NCBI GenBank assembly: GCA_028571685.1
Contig: CM053146.1
Span: 20,867,431-20,931,430, forward strand
DNA from: Heterohyrax brucei
Lineage: Eukaryota > Chordata > Mammalia > Hyracoidea > Procaviidae
Reading direction: 5' to 3'
DNA: 64,000 bases
The position numbers and the translations under genes are program-made. Under the pieces are notes generated by a model. That model saw nothing but the letters and a program-made list of their open reading frames with translations, was not told the DNA's origin and ran no database searches. The stretch's first letter is position 1. Each line of letters opens with the position of its first letter. Of the stretch, positions 56,301 through 62,861 are shown in pieces.

Positions 56301-59300
56301 ACGATGGTAAGCATCTTCCAAGTGTCTCTTGGCTACCTGAATATGCTCGTTGGTAAAGTGTCTGTTTATATCTTACCCAGCTTTTGATTGGGTTATTTGT
56401 CCTGCTGTTGCTAAGCTACAGAAGTTTTCTATGTATTTTAGATATGAGAACTTTATCAGTTATATTTCCCAAAGAACTGCAATGTATCATTAAATTTTAA
56501 AAGACAGACAACAAAATAATGTAAATTAAGTCAATATAAACAAATACATATATACAAACAAACATTTTCTTTTGAATTACAACAATCTATGGCAAAACAG
56601 TAACAGAGATGTTCTCTCTAGTGGCTGAAATTGCTGGTGGTATTTTTTCTTCTCTGTGTTTTTCTGTATTTTTCCACTTACTCTGTAATGAACATACATT
56701 AAACAATAACTTAGCACCCTTATTTTCATCTTTTGTATTAGGACATGTTTTTGTAATATTAACAGATACAGGGTTCCTACCCAACCCTGCAATAGGCCCA
56801 TCCCCCATGTAACCAATTTTTATCACTGTCCTCAAACGACTGTCACACAAGAAGTTATTATTTCCTCTGATTCTTTGCAGAGTTTCTTTCAATGGGGTGA
56901 GGGGTGGGAGTGGGTTTTGGTAACAAGTAAAGAAAATTACCAGTGCACTTGAAATCAACAGGCTAAGTACAAATTTTCACAGAATAAATCTGAGAAATAA
57001 AATAAACAAGTAAACAATATGGTACAGCCTACTTATTATTTCAAGAACAATCTAAATTCTTTTTTAGACAGGCGTAACACATTTCTTCATGCTTAGAACT
57101 ATTAAGGGCTAATCTTTTCAATGTGGCTTTCTACTGTAATTTGTACCCTGCTATCTTACTAAGAATAAACAGCACACTAAACATAAAAACATCTCAGTGA
57201 GATAAGGGATCAGAATTTTCTTTCAAGTATGCATGCATTTTAGTCTCTTTTCTACCTGTATACAACAGATTCACATATTGTACTCCCTTAAAATGTCTCA
57301 AAACTCAGATAACATACCAAATGTATCTGAAGGTAAGATCTAGGAGCTAGGGGAATTCTTAGCAACATTCTTCTGGGAAAGGTCTGAGTTCATGTTTGTA
57401 TATTCTGAGGTCTGTTTTCTTTCATCTCCTCCACATTCCTAGCCCAGGGACTGGAAAATTCAGAGCTCAAGGACAGGCACTGGCAGTGTTTTCCTTGAAT
57501 CAAAATATTTACGAGTTGAGTTTAAATTACATTAGAGGACAAACATCACAACATGCAGATATAAATTCTTGGATGTCTAGTGCAAAACTAATTTTCCTCT
57601 TCTCTCACAGCACCTTATAAAAGGAAGCAAACTTCCTTCTAATTTCTACTTTTTAAAGGTCAGTTGGTAACAAAGATACGAAAAAACAGGGAATGCCACA
57701 TTTCATTACATCCTAATGAGCTGGGCACACAATGCCAAGTACTTAATTATTGATCTTAAAATGTAAATAATATATAATCATAAACATTGTGGGCACAACT
57801 AAATCAAACAATTATCAAGGGAGCTTTGGTGACAACACAGCAACTAATATACACCTTTGTCCCAGGTTCTCCAGCCAAACAGTCTATAACCAAGGGCTTT
57901 GAACTGATTCCTTCCAGTTCATTCATGGCCAAATGACACTGGAACAAATTCGAATTTTCAAATTTTGGATGAACCAGAATAGGAAAAACTACAAGTCAGC
58001 ACCCTGCTAGAAACTTAACCTCCCTCTTAGAAAACAAGGGCAGCACATGCACTGCACTGCAACCACCTCTTGACTGTCTAATTCTAATTAAATTTGGAAA
58101 TAGCAGTACTCCACTCAAAGATGCAGCCAACTGTGCTACTCTGAATGTGTGTCACTCTCTTCAGTCTTGGTAATAATCCAATCTCACACATTAGTCTCCT
58201 GAAGAGGCTCACTATGTGGCTCTAGAGTCTCCCATTCCAGGGCTTCAACCCATAATTTTTCCTGTTCCGGTTACAGTTCCGGATCACTCAAATTAAAAAA
58301 ATTTCGGTTTGTTCCTGTTTCACTTCATGTACCATGAATGAACTGGAAAGAACTGGTTTGAAAACCTGCTATAAACAACCCTTCAAAATGATTTCTGTCT
58401 TGTAACCACCATCTACACTATACCAGAGGAATGCACTGCCAGTTTTGCTTAGAAAGCTAGAAGTTTAATATAGAGAAATGATAACCATCTTTCAAATTAA
58501 CTGCCTCTGTGAAAAATACTTTTTTGGTGAGAAGTAGAGCAGCATTTCTGAATTAAAGGACTATTTAAAAACAAATATTAAAAATTTATATTAATAAAGG
58601 GACAGTGAAACTAGAGTACCGGAAATGGTACAACCATAATGGAATGAACGATAATGACATACTGTGAAAACTGTAACCAATATTACTGAGTAGTTAGTAT
58701 GTGATTGTTACACAGAAACCAAATTGACTGTGTAAACGTTCACATTAAACACAATAAAATATTTTTTAAAATTTATGTTAAGAAAACTGAAGCAAATATA
58801 GTGCTATAATTTAACCGACAACACCTCAGTTTGGTCTAGATTCCACTATAAATTATTCTCTGGGAGTTAAAGTCTATGTTGTTACACATTCCAACTGAAC
58901 ACTGAAATTAGCCCTTAAAATATACTTTCCATTGTGCTGGTTTACGTAGAGCTCCTAAAAGTCAGGCTCGAAATGGAAATACAGGTGAAGTAGGTAAGTT
59001 AAGTTTACTCTGAAGAGGTTTTCTAAATATAATCTAATACCTCAAGGACAGTGTAGCAGGGGAAGGGGTCTGAGAAACATTTCAGGGGACATCTAGGTCA
59101 AATGACATAATAAATTTTACTAAGAAAATGCTCTGCATCCCACTTTGGTGAGTGACATCTGGGGTCTTAAAAGCTAGCAAGCAGCCATCTAAGTAGCATC
59201 AACTGGTCCCAATCGACCAAGAGCAGAGGAGAGTGAAACACATCAAAGACATGAGGAAAATATGAGTCCAAGCAACAGGAAGGGCCACATAAGCTGGAGT

Positions 59301-62300
59301 CTTCATAAACATGAGAGTGAATGAACTAGATGGTGCCCAGACACCACCAATGATTAGCGTGAAAGAGAATGCAACATAGAGTCCCTGATGTAGCAGGGAA
59401 AAAAAAATGGATGTACCGAACTCAAACTGTTTTATTAAAAAGACCAGACTTGATGGTCTGACAATTGAAAGGTTCCTGGAAGACATGGCCACCAGACTCT
59501 CTGTTAGCCCAGAGCTGAACTCATTCCTGAAGCCAACTCTTTAGACAAAAAGATTGGACTGGAGTTACAGAATATTTATTCCTAATGTAGCATTTGAGAA
59601 CTTAGCAGTAATCAGTAGTTGAAACAAAACACCACTCTCTGGATAAAAGAAAACTTGATTGTTTCTCTCAGTGATGATGAAGTTTAATATCACATCATTA
59701 TCAGAAAGCTTAAAAATCTATTTTTTTAATTCATAACTCCATTTTACAGAACATAAGAAAATAATTCAGAATACTGACAAAGATTTTAACATGACCAACT
59801 CAGAATGGTATTACCAGCCATAAATTATAAACAATCATTATTGGGCAACAAGACAACAAAGAGTTGGTGACTGGCCATCTAAGATACTCTACTGGTCCCA
59901 CTCCATCAGGAGCACGGGAGAAAGAAGAAATCCAAAACAGCCTCCACTAGACTGAGTCCAACACAAACTGACAGACCCTGGCTACCGCAACTGACTGCTC
60001 TAACAGGGATCACAACAGAGAGGGTCCTAGACAGAGCTGGAGAAAAATGTGGAACAAAATCCTAACTCATAAAAAATGACTGAACTTACTGGTTTGATAG
60101 AGACTGCAGGAACCCTAAGAGTATGGCCCCTGTACACCCTTTTAACTCAGTACTGAGGTCACTCCTGTGGCTTACCCTTCAGGCAACAATCAGACAGGTC
60201 CAAAAAACAAATAATAACACATGTAGCTCAACCATGCATACAAAACTAAATGGAAATACCAGTCTAACGGCAAGGATGAGAAGGCAGAGGAGACAGGAAA
60301 GATGGCGGGGAACCTGAGGTCAAGAAGGGGACAGTGTAGATATGCTACAGGGCTGGCAACCACTGTCACAAAACAGTATGTATATTACCTGTTTAATGAG
60401 GAACTAATCTATTCTGCAAATCTTCATCTAACGCACAATGAAAAAATAAAAAGAACAGGAAGGCATGAATTGTCTAATCTTAAAAAGATGTATTTTTTTC
60501 TCATCTTTACTAAGGCCATCCAGAGACCAGAACTCAGAAATTTATAATCTCATTTGGGAATGAGTTGTCTTCGTTATGTTAAAAAAAGAGCATTAGTGTG
60601 AGTTGTGTTTTAAGTCCATGTCTTTTGAGATAAGCAGGAGACTGACTTAAGAAGCAGAAGTGGGGAAAGAGAGATGCCAAGCCACATGAAAGACCATCTA
60701 AGAACCATCTTCTGCTCAGAAGAGACTAGGACCTTCTTCTAGAGCCAACAGAGAAAGGCTTCCCCTAGGGCTGGCACCCTCAATCTAGACTTCTAGTCTC
60801 CTAAACTGAGAAAATAAATTGTTTGTTAAAACACTGTGGTATCTCTGTTACAGCAGCAGGAGACAACTAAGACAGTATTTTACTAAGACATTCCAGTTAA
60901 TTTATTAATTACAAAAACAAAGAGGGCATTCACACCAACAGATACATACACACAAATGTTTACTGTAGCACAGTCCACAGCAAAAAGATGGAATTACCCC
61001 AGATGCTCAACAACAGAGGAACGGACAGGTAAACTATGGTACATATACTCAATGGAACAGTATGCAATGGTCAAGAACAATGATCATTTTAGGAAACATT
61101 TCATAACCTGGTTTCAACTGGAAGACATTACGTTGAGTGCAAACAGTCAGAAACAAAAGGGCAAATATTCTATGAGACCCGTGCAATCAGAAATTAAAAA
61201 CACTCATGCATACAAGAAAAGACTCTTTGACGGCTGCAAGGGTGGAGAAGAAGGGAGGGCGAGGGCGGGGTATAGATTAGATAGTTGACAGATGGTTGAG
61301 TGAAATCAGTGACAGCACACATTAGAAAGGGAAGACAAATTTTAACTGGACTTCAAAATAACATGATTACTCTTCCCATCTTAACCCAATATTGCAAGGA
61401 CAGAGTAGCTGGGGTGGGGGTTGGGGGACCATGCTCTCAGGGTATAAGGCCAGTTGGCATAACTAGCATTTTGCTAAGAGAGTTCTTTTGCACCCCAAAT
61501 TAGTGAGTGGCGTCTGGGGTCTTAAAAGCTAGCAAGCTGCCATCCGAGAGCACAGCAAGTGGTCCCAACTCAGCAGAAACTAATGATCACCAAGGACCAA
61601 AATGACATGAGGGAAAGAGAACCCAGAAGACAGACAAACCCACATGAGCGGGTGACTACATTGACCGGATGGTGCCTGGTCACCACCAGTGATAGCCGTG
61701 ATGGGGCTCACAAAGTTGAGTCTCACTGGCAACACAAGAATAAAAAGGGGTACACCCTGAGATCTCCACGAAAAAAACACAACTGCTGGTCCAGGGGCCT
61801 TGGAGTTTTCCTGGAAGCATAACTCCTGGCCCTGATGGAGGTCAACTCTTCGGTCTACAGGAATTCTACAGGAATGGATTGGACTTAGCAACACAAACTG
61901 ACCATATCGTGTGTGCACTTTATGGTTTCACGCATCTATAGGATGTCATCCTGCTGACCTCTTACTGGAGGCAGAGGAGAGGGTGGAGAGGAGTGGACAG
62001 GAGATTACTAGGAGGATATGATATGTATACAATGGAGAGGAGGAGTGTGCTGTCACCGGGCAGGGAGAGCAGGAGGTGCTGCACATAGGCAAGCATGCAA
62101 ATTTATACGGGATTGTACATCTTCACTCAATCATAATAAAAAAAAATTAAAAAGAAAACAAGGATTAGTATATTGATATCTTTACCATCACTGTTTCTTC
62201 CTTTCCATAATGCCTCCCTGCTACTGTGCCTTATTATGATTTTACCCTCAAAGTTTCTGTAACAGACTCCTCCTTGAATTCACTTTCTGTACACTGCAAA

Positions 62301-62634
62301 TAATCCTACACAGTACTTCTAAATAAAATTTCTTCAAGAAAAATTTAAGTTCCCTGCTTGAAAAATCTCTGACTCCAATTATTACAGTATAAAGACTGGC
62401 AATTTATTATTTACTACTTATGGCATTCAGTTTGGATGACACGGTGTCACAGTACTAAGTACTTTATACATTATCTCAAATTTCCCATTTCTGCCCCCAT
62501 ACTGAAACCTCTAAAAATCAGTTACTCACTGCTACTTGTGCTGAATCCATAAATCTTAGTCCAAAATAGTCGCTTTCAATAAGGTCCAGGTGGTACATAA
62601 TCTGATCAAACAGCTCTTGTCCTTTGGCTTTTTT
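20366..62634 (-). CDS. EPB41L5: EPB41L5, partial gene: 12 consecutive FERM-domain exons
   Basis: Twelve minus-strand exons join in frame, in order: 62634-62530, 47978-47936, 46976-46898, 44095-44051, 43870-43818, 40939-40819, 40682-40595, 39162-39074, 32743-32674, 23610-23441, 21734-21628, 20393-20366. Every intron is GT-AG, each exon's trailing phase matches the next exon's leading phase, and no stop occurs in 998 nt. The product covers FERM F1 (second half), F2 ([23 protein letters not shown]), F3 ([27 protein letters not shown]) and the FERM-adjacent region ([20 protein letters not shown]). These match EPB41L5 as I remember it better than EPB41L4A/4B. Known role of the family member: a membrane-cortex adaptor that binds Crumbs, limits the apical domain and acts in epithelial-mesenchymal transition and focal adhesions. 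Start codon and C-terminus are not in view. Intron lengths range from 136 bp to 14.5 kb. Confidence 0.95.
20767..20965 (+). repeat. AfroSINE, long form
   Basis: Box-like region tagcgcaaatgattaagc and ggtggtttgaaccc, followed by a variant centre and the tail gggttgctatgagcc. It lies in the intron between the 28-bp and 107-bp exons. Confidence 0.8.
20966..21627. other. Intron sequence, nothing recognised
   Basis: AT-rich intron DNA between a SINE and the FA-region exon. No repeat or RNA gene recognised. Confidence 0.5.
21628..21734 (-). CDS. EPB41L5: EPB41L5 exon, FERM-adjacent (FA) region
   Basis: 107 bp; a leading T completes Ser, then [35 protein letters not shown], ending with G of an Ala codon. 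Acceptor ttgttgtag, donor gtgaag. The basic, Ser/Thr-rich FA segment regulates FERM domains by phosphorylation in other members; that role here is inferred. Confidence 0.95.
22111..22470 (+). mobile_element. L1 ORF2 internal fragment with target duplication, no tail
   Basis: 360 bp matching the ORF2 segment 7396-7755 of the full copy (caactcaaactggataaaag through gggcaaaggagat). Both ends are abrupt, with no 3' UTR and no A-tail. Flanks are a near-identical 15-mer: ggaataactttccag (22096-22110) and ggaataatcttccag (22471-22485). This is therefore an insertion and not a deletion product. Confidence 0.85.
22810..22950 (+). repeat. AfroSINE, short form
   Basis: ccagtggctaagagc, ggtcagcagttcaaatcc, ttccttggaaaccg and the gttactatgagttag tail. 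The central block is absent. Confidence 0.88.
22961..23126 (+). repeat. AfroSINE, short form, tandem neighbour
   Basis: Near-complete copy from ggaaccctggtagcacagtg to gggtttgggtttggg, directly after the previous copy in the same direction. It lies 314 bp from the 170-bp EPB41L5 exon. Confidence 0.9.
23441..23610 (-). CDS. EPB41L5: EPB41L5 exon, FERM F3 end
   Basis: The largest exon here, 170 bp. It reads [19 protein letters not shown], then [28 protein letters not shown] and IRLGSRFRY, ending with AG of a Ser codon. Acceptor ctttttctttttcag. The donor AG|gttaat is non-consensus at positions +3 to +6. [15 protein letters not shown] is the core F3 helix. Opposed AfroSINEs lie on both sides (22961-23126 and 23674-23868). 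Confidence 0.96.
23674..23868 (-). repeat. AfroSINE, long form
   Basis: Full-length reverse copy with the central block. It ends 63 bp upstream (in gene sense) of the acceptor of the 170-bp exon, opposite in direction to the two copies on the other side. Confidence 0.9.
24266..24397 (+). repeat. MIR element
   Basis: Core pattern gatactatcatcaggctcatt, gagattaagcaacttgctca and aggtcacaaagctagtaaca is the diagnostic MIR segment. Confidence 0.8.
24398..24545 (+). repeat. AfroSINE, short form
   Basis: ggaaccctggtggtaaaatgg through agaatcaacttgactgcc, inserted at the end of a MIR. Confidence 0.88.
24750..24930 (-). mobile_element. RTE LINE 3' end
   Basis: Reverse complement of the RTE tail: tgttaggcaccaccaagctg, cctatatacaacaaaatt, gagggtcttcctctttttt. 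It is probably the 3' end of the antisense copy that continues at 25803-28130. Confidence 0.75.
24945..25119 (-). repeat. AfroSINE
   Basis: aaacccaccgccgtcaagtc through accaccaggctttcc, with a small insertion near 24985. Confidence 0.85.
25125..25432 (-). repeat. Old interspersed repeat, LTR-like, interrupted
   Basis: cttacagtttaggaggctaca and gtccaaattccaggtgcc recall a common old mammalian repeat. The companion block gggggacacaatttaatcc appears at 25600-25622, after a SINE. I cannot name the family with confidence. Confidence 0.4.
25436..25572 (-). repeat. AfroSINE, diverged
   Basis: ggagtcaatttcaactcaca through tgtgccaccagggttc, inserted in the preceding repeat. Confidence 0.75.
25803..28130 (-). 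mobile_element. RTE (BovB-like) LINE, antisense copy, dead
   Basis: Read on the minus strand it runs from the endonuclease domain (27626-27952; [12 protein letters not shown] resembles the family's GDWNAKVG motif) to the RT region (26720-27176) and the C-terminal part (26136-26342, [11 protein letters not shown]). Only scattered frames remain. The copy is in the same sense as EPB41L5. An AfroSINE interrupts it at 25852-26012. Confidence 0.8.
25852..26012 (-). repeat. AfroSINE, short form, inside the RTE
   Basis: Central block absent (tttccaaggaacacctgg runs straight through). Flanked by gcgtatga (25844-25851) and gcatatga (26013-26020), a likely target duplication, so it postdates the RTE copy. 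Confidence 0.9.
28361..28910 (+). mobile_element. Mariner-type transposon remnant, palindromic (foldback)
   Basis: The 28574-28861 frame gives [28 protein letters not shown] and [10 protein letters not shown], followed by SQREYFEGD. This is the C-terminal third of a mariner transposase with the last catalytic Asp in YSPDL. The N-terminal part is absent. The left arm 28371-28540 is the reverse complement (roughly 80% by eye) of the right arm 28735-28905, including the end motif acaattaagt...gtgaact. The result is a stem of about 170 bp with a loop of about 195 bp. Confidence 0.85.
28930..30820. other. Intron sequence, no feature recognised
   Basis: AT-rich intron DNA. 29930-30420 is more GC-rich and has the feel of an old repeat (gaaagacccacttggggg), but I cannot identify it. 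No exon is seen. Confidence 0.4.
30823..30983 (-). repeat. AfroSINE, short form
   Basis: aaaacctgttgccatcgagtc through catcaccagggtctcc, lacking the central block. Confidence 0.9.
31120..31170 (+). repeat. AfroSINE or RTE tail fragment
   Basis: agggtcactacgagtcagaat then cacttgatggcaaaggg: only the shared tail is present. Confidence 0.65.
31171..31950. other. Intron sequence, nothing recognised
   Basis: AT-rich. A short repeat of aaatct units occurs near 31430-31446. No gene. Confidence 0.45.
31960..32285 (-). mobile_element. Ancient L1M 3' region fragment
   Basis: gagtcatatggtatggaatc and tctggtttctttcacttagc match a common old-L1 antisense block. Approximate borders. Confidence 0.5.
32674..32743 (-). 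CDS. EPB41L5: EPB41L5 exon, FERM F3 middle
   Basis: 70 bp; a leading G completes Trp, then [15 protein letters not shown] and VVVEDDDQ. Acceptor attatag, donor gtagga. The WPKI-x-x-LDFKK signature identifies F3 and VVVEDDDQ is characteristic of EPB41L5. Confidence 0.95.
33157..33320 (+). mobile_element. L1 3' end, short insertion
   Basis: gggagacaggagattgtca, aggaggagtgtgctgtct, gcagagggagctacagata and an A-tract: the last 160 bp of the common L1 3' UTR. Confidence 0.85.
33705..33898 (-). repeat. AfroSINE, long form, diverged
   Basis: ccaattctgacttatggcaac through atcaccagggctcc, with a diverged central block. Confidence 0.8.
33920..34022 (+). repeat. MIR element fragment
   Basis: caaagtaccaggtaccattt, aaatgctttacatgcgtta and tttatgaggtggtataat follow the MIR 5' and core order. 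Confidence 0.75.
34150..34305 (-). repeat. AfroSINE, long form, truncated
   Basis: aacccaccaccatggagtcg, then the central block gagctgtaatctttacag; the tRNA-like end is short. Confidence 0.82.
34965..35490 (+). mobile_element. RTE LINE 3' end, truncated
   Basis: Follows the C-terminal RTE coding region and tail: ccaagccatggtatttttc, gaatttaccacgggctgcc, gcacagtggctgcga, ggggttactgtgaccc. Frames are broken. Confidence 0.8.
35736..38080 (+). mobile_element. L1, 5'-truncated, with perfect target duplication
   Basis: 2.35 kb covering the ORF2 C-terminal end (ggaaacctaccctgctc) and the complete 3' UTR to its A-tract. The target duplication aaaaaaagattatct is at 35721-35735 and again ending at 38090. 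ORF2 is heavily broken. It lies antisense in the intron between the 70-bp and 89-bp EPB41L5 exons. Confidence 0.92.
38370..38985 (+). mobile_element. RTE LINE 3' end, truncated
   Basis: ggatttcattttatttagatc, gacccaagccatggtattt, gaatataccataactgcc, gacacagtggctctaac and the tail ggatcattatgagtcagaac. Coding frames are decayed. Confidence 0.82.
39074..39162 (-). CDS. EPB41L5: EPB41L5 exon, FERM F3 start
   Basis: 89 bp encoding [15 protein letters not shown], then [14 protein letters not shown], ending with TG of a Trp codon. Acceptor taaattag, donor gtaagt. This is the first strands of the PH-like F3 lobe. The [13 protein letters not shown] pattern is standard for 4.1 proteins. Confidence 0.95.
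39880..40505 (+). mobile_element. L1 3' UTR, 5'-truncated insertion
   Basis: A different 3' UTR subfamily from 8347-9355 (agaagaactaggtggtaccc, catggcccctggacttgct, agtgtgctgtcacagag), ending in an agag/A-rich tail about 90 bp from an EPB41L5 donor. Confidence 0.8.
40595..40682 (-). CDS. EPB41L5: EPB41L5 exon, FERM F2 end
   Basis: 88 bp; one base completes Arg, then [20 protein letters not shown] and YGVDMHVVK. Acceptor aatttcag, donor gtaggtg. LEMYGVD is the conserved F2/F3 linker. An antisense L1 3' end finishes about 90 bp beyond the donor (at 40505). Confidence 0.95.
40819..40939 (-). CDS. EPB41L5: EPB41L5 exon, FERM F2 (121 bp)
   Basis: Starts with CT completing Ala and reads [18 protein letters not shown] then [20 protein letters not shown]. 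It ends with AG of an Arg codon. The donor is AG|gtactt, weaker than the other donors here. The following intron is 136 bp, the shortest in the window. Confidence 0.95.
41219..41359 (+). repeat. AfroSINE variant
   Basis: tgaatggcacaacaattaacc, ggtgcctggaagaaaggc and tggcaatctacttccgaaa. Its natural 3' tail is not contiguous. A matching tail piece (ccagttctactgtacagac, tcatgagttggaatc) lies at 41734-41800. Confidence 0.75.
41360..41515 (+). mobile_element. L1 3' end, short insertion
   Basis: ggataggagattgttgggag through ccactcaatcagaatt-like end and an A-tract: the last 155 bp of the L1 3' UTR, abutting the SINE. Confidence 0.85.
42021..42081 (+). repeat. Imperfect tandem repeat, ctataacttttt units
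   Basis: Five degenerate units of the type (c)tataactttt in 60 bp. Confidence 0.75.
42180..42310 (+). repeat. MIR-like fragment
   Basis: taagtattatcatatccattt then tatcacttagaaactg fits a decayed MIR core. The 5' part is weak. Confidence 0.5.
42311..43817. other. Intron sequence, nothing recognised
   Basis: AT-rich intron between two F2 exons with no repeat, RNA gene or exon that I can name. Confidence 0.45.
43818..43870 (-). CDS. EPB41L5: EPB41L5 exon, FERM F2 (53 bp)
   Basis: Encodes [17 protein letters not shown] after one base completing Lys, and ends with the G of an Ala codon. Acceptor gatctcag, donor gtaagtg. The LAAYNLQAELGDY motif of F2 runs across this junction into the next exon. 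Confidence 0.94.
44051..44095 (-). CDS. EPB41L5: EPB41L5 exon, FERM F2 (45 bp)
   Basis: Encodes [14 protein letters not shown] between split Arg and Lys codons. Acceptor gttttag, donor gtgagt. [12 protein letters not shown] is a hallmark F2 helix of 4.1 proteins. The next intron is only 180 bp. Confidence 0.94.
44096..44990. other. Intron sequence, nothing recognised
   Basis: Between the 45-bp exon and the LTR-like stretch; no identifiable element. Confidence 0.45.
44990..46195 (+). repeat. Possible solo LTR or ERV-derived stretch
   Basis: About 1.2 kb, more GC-rich than the flanks, with a TATA-like atatataag (46140) and a polyadenylation signal aataaa (46156) near its right end, the layout of a U3-R. 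I see no internal retroviral genes, primer-binding site or convincing target duplication. Borders are guesses. The frames at 45588-46022 are likely chance. Confidence 0.35.
46199..46265 (+). repeat. AfroSINE tail fragment
   Basis: caattctactcttacacag, gtcactaagagtcagagtag, taatggtaactggttt: the SINE tail only. Confidence 0.75.
46400..46705 (+). mobile_element. L1 3' UTR fragment, second subfamily
   Basis: Shares block order with 11771-12110 and 59830-60440: ggcttgacagtgactgg, agtgaagtctctcttaag, gactggacaggcccat, aggaacaggaaagctg. Confidence 0.6.
46898..46976 (-). CDS. EPB41L5: EPB41L5 exon, FERM F2
   Basis: A 79-bp exon whose two leading bases complete an Ile codon. It then reads [13 protein letters not shown]...[10 protein letters not shown] and ends in CG of an Arg codon. 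Acceptor tatgtcag, donor gtaaga. RVKFY followed by EPNNLREE is the conserved F1/F2 junction of band 4.1 family FERM domains. Confidence 0.94.
46977..47935. other. Intron with (aat)n microsatellite
   Basis: A short aataataataataata run at 46986-47003; the rest shows nothing recognised. Confidence 0.5.
47936..47978 (-). CDS. EPB41L5: EPB41L5 exon, start of FERM F2
   Basis: A 43-bp exon encoding [14 protein letters not shown] plus one base. Acceptor ttttcag, donor gtaagt. It follows the previous exon in phase 0, separated by a 14.5-kb intron full of L1 insertions. The W-L-D motif opens the linker into the helical F2 lobe. Confidence 0.93.
48905..49256 (-). mobile_element. Tigger-type (pogo) DNA transposon remnant
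   Basis: The right end on the + strand (gaaactgcggaaagtaaaac, cacgggtaagggggactac) is the reverse complement of the Tigger terminal repeat, and gccagcatcattactcttgc is antisense to the transposase start region. Internally deleted. The left end (atagttgtctatatcc) is poorly preserved. Confidence 0.75.
49480..51586 (-). mobile_element. Ancient L1M / old L1 3' region, left part of nest
   Basis: 51060-51580 is the antisense of the ORF2 end and 3' region of old L1s (ccaccaacataatggcctcta, ggtttatccatgttta, attcccaccagcaatagac). 49480-50800 has blocks like an old L1 3' UTR (caacaatttctacacaagttg, tgcctgcttgcaagctttg). A TA/CA-rich stretch lies at 50880-51000. The old-L1 sequence resumes near 56131. 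Confidence 0.65.
51587..51921 (-). mobile_element. L1 3' UTR, host of the next insertion
   Basis: T-rich start (tttctttcttttcttttt), then antisense L1 3' UTR up to aagtttgatctttta. Its sequence appears to continue at 56105-56130, beyond the inserted L1. Confidence 0.75.
51922..53735 (-). pseudogene. L1 ORF2, broken and truncated
   Basis: ATG at 53735 gives [19 protein letters not shown] and [12 protein letters not shown] (endonuclease). 53045-53296 holds [17 protein letters not shown] and SDHKD. 52267-52575 is the linker region. The copy ends before the RT active site. A 342-bp L1 tail interrupts it at 52623-52964. Confidence 0.88.
52623..52964 (-). mobile_element. L1 3' UTR nested inside L1 ORF2
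   Basis: Antisense of the last 340 bp of the common L1 3' UTR. Flanked by ataatccacggctttt (52607-52622) and ataatccatggctttt (52965-52980), one mismatch. ORF2 resumes right after, so it inserted after the host L1. Confidence 0.92.
54170..55091 (-). pseudogene. L1 ORF1, broken
   Basis: ATG at 55091 (MPKKQQTL...). The coiled coil is seen at 54703-54972 ([26 protein letters not shown]). The RRM and C-terminal parts are scattered over frames down to about 54170. Confidence 0.85.
55092..56104 (-). promoter_or_regulatory. L1 5' UTR / promoter region, sense to EPB41L5
   Basis: Complete-looking L1 5' UTR, relatively GC-rich, ahead of the ORF1 ATG at 55091. It lies in the 14.5-kb intron and points toward the downstream exons. 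Promoter activity is inferred from the family only. Confidence 0.5.
56131..56480 (-). mobile_element. Ancient L1M, right part of nest
   Basis: catcctcctttttctcctgc, tagtgggagtaacatggtat, gtggtttggatttgtatttcc and tgggttatttgtcctgctgt match the old-L1 antisense block that follows the 51580 segment. The two halves bracket the younger L1s. Confidence 0.75.
56481..57890. other. Intron sequence, nothing recognised
   Basis: No exon or nameable repeat seen. The stretch 56750-56960 is less AT-rich than its surroundings. Confidence 0.45.
57891..58368. mobile_element. Non-autonomous DNA transposon with long TIRs, hAT-like
   Basis: The left 57891-57997 and right 58255-58368 arms are inverted repeats of about 110 bp. 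Left ccttccagttcattcatgg pairs with right ccatgaatgaactggaaag, and the outer ends are CAAGGGCTTTGAACTG against CAGGTTTTCAAACCAG. Flanks ctataac (57884-57890) and ctataaac (58369-58376) could be an 8-bp target duplication as in hAT elements. No transposase frame inside. Confidence 0.7.
58380..59039. other. Intron sequence, nothing recognised
   Basis: AT-rich; no identifiable feature. Confidence 0.45.
59040..59560 (+). mobile_element. L1 3' UTR, 5'-truncated
   Basis: tttggtgagtgacatctggg, gtcttaaaagctagcaagc, tagatggtgcccagacacc, agaccagacttgatggtctg. No clear A-tail, so its end is uncertain. Confidence 0.8.
59830..60440 (+). mobile_element. L1 3' UTR, second subfamily
   Basis: Longest example of the type also seen at 11771 and 46400: tagcagggatcacaacagag-like start, tggtttgatagagactgcag, cagacaggtccaaaaaac, gcaaatcttcatctaacgcac. 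Confidence 0.65.
60590..60880 (+). repeat. LTR-like interspersed repeat, 3' end
   Basis: ggcttcccctagggctggcac, tctagacttctagtctcc, aaataaattgtttgttaa and ctctgttacagcagcagg recall the 3' ends of MaLR-type LTRs. Family not assigned. Confidence 0.5.
60930..62152 (+). mobile_element. L1, 5'-truncated (ORF2 end plus 3' UTR)
   Basis: The frame at 60956-61288 reads [16 protein letters not shown] and [16 protein letters not shown], the ORF2 C-terminus. The full 3' UTR and A-tract follow, ending at 62152. Antisense to the gene, about 380 bp from the 105-bp exon. Confidence 0.9.
62530..62634 (-). CDS. EPB41L5: EPB41L5 exon, FERM F1 lobe second half
   Basis: A 105-bp exon of 35 whole codons starting with [11 protein letters not shown] and ending FMDSAQVA, followed by donor gtgagt and preceded by a ttctttt...cag acceptor. 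It encodes the end of the ubiquitin-like F1 lobe. [13 protein letters not shown] is typical of the F1/F2 boundary in 4.1 proteins. It is the most upstream exon seen. The preceding exon should lie beyond 64000, because nothing in 62635-64000 reads as F1. Confidence 0.93.
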
Positions 62635-62861
62635 CTGAAATGGCAAAAATATAAATTAATCGCTAAGTAGCTTACAAAATCATACGGGCTGAACACAAGG
62701 TGTCACTACATAAGTGATGCAGGATCTCTTATAAAACACATTACTTGTGATCCCAAAGTACTATCAAGTAGCAGGTGACAGGTAGGATACTGTAATTTCT
62801 GATAAATCATTTAAGGCCAAAAGAGAATCTGACTTATACTTACAGTCAAGATATCAAAAGA

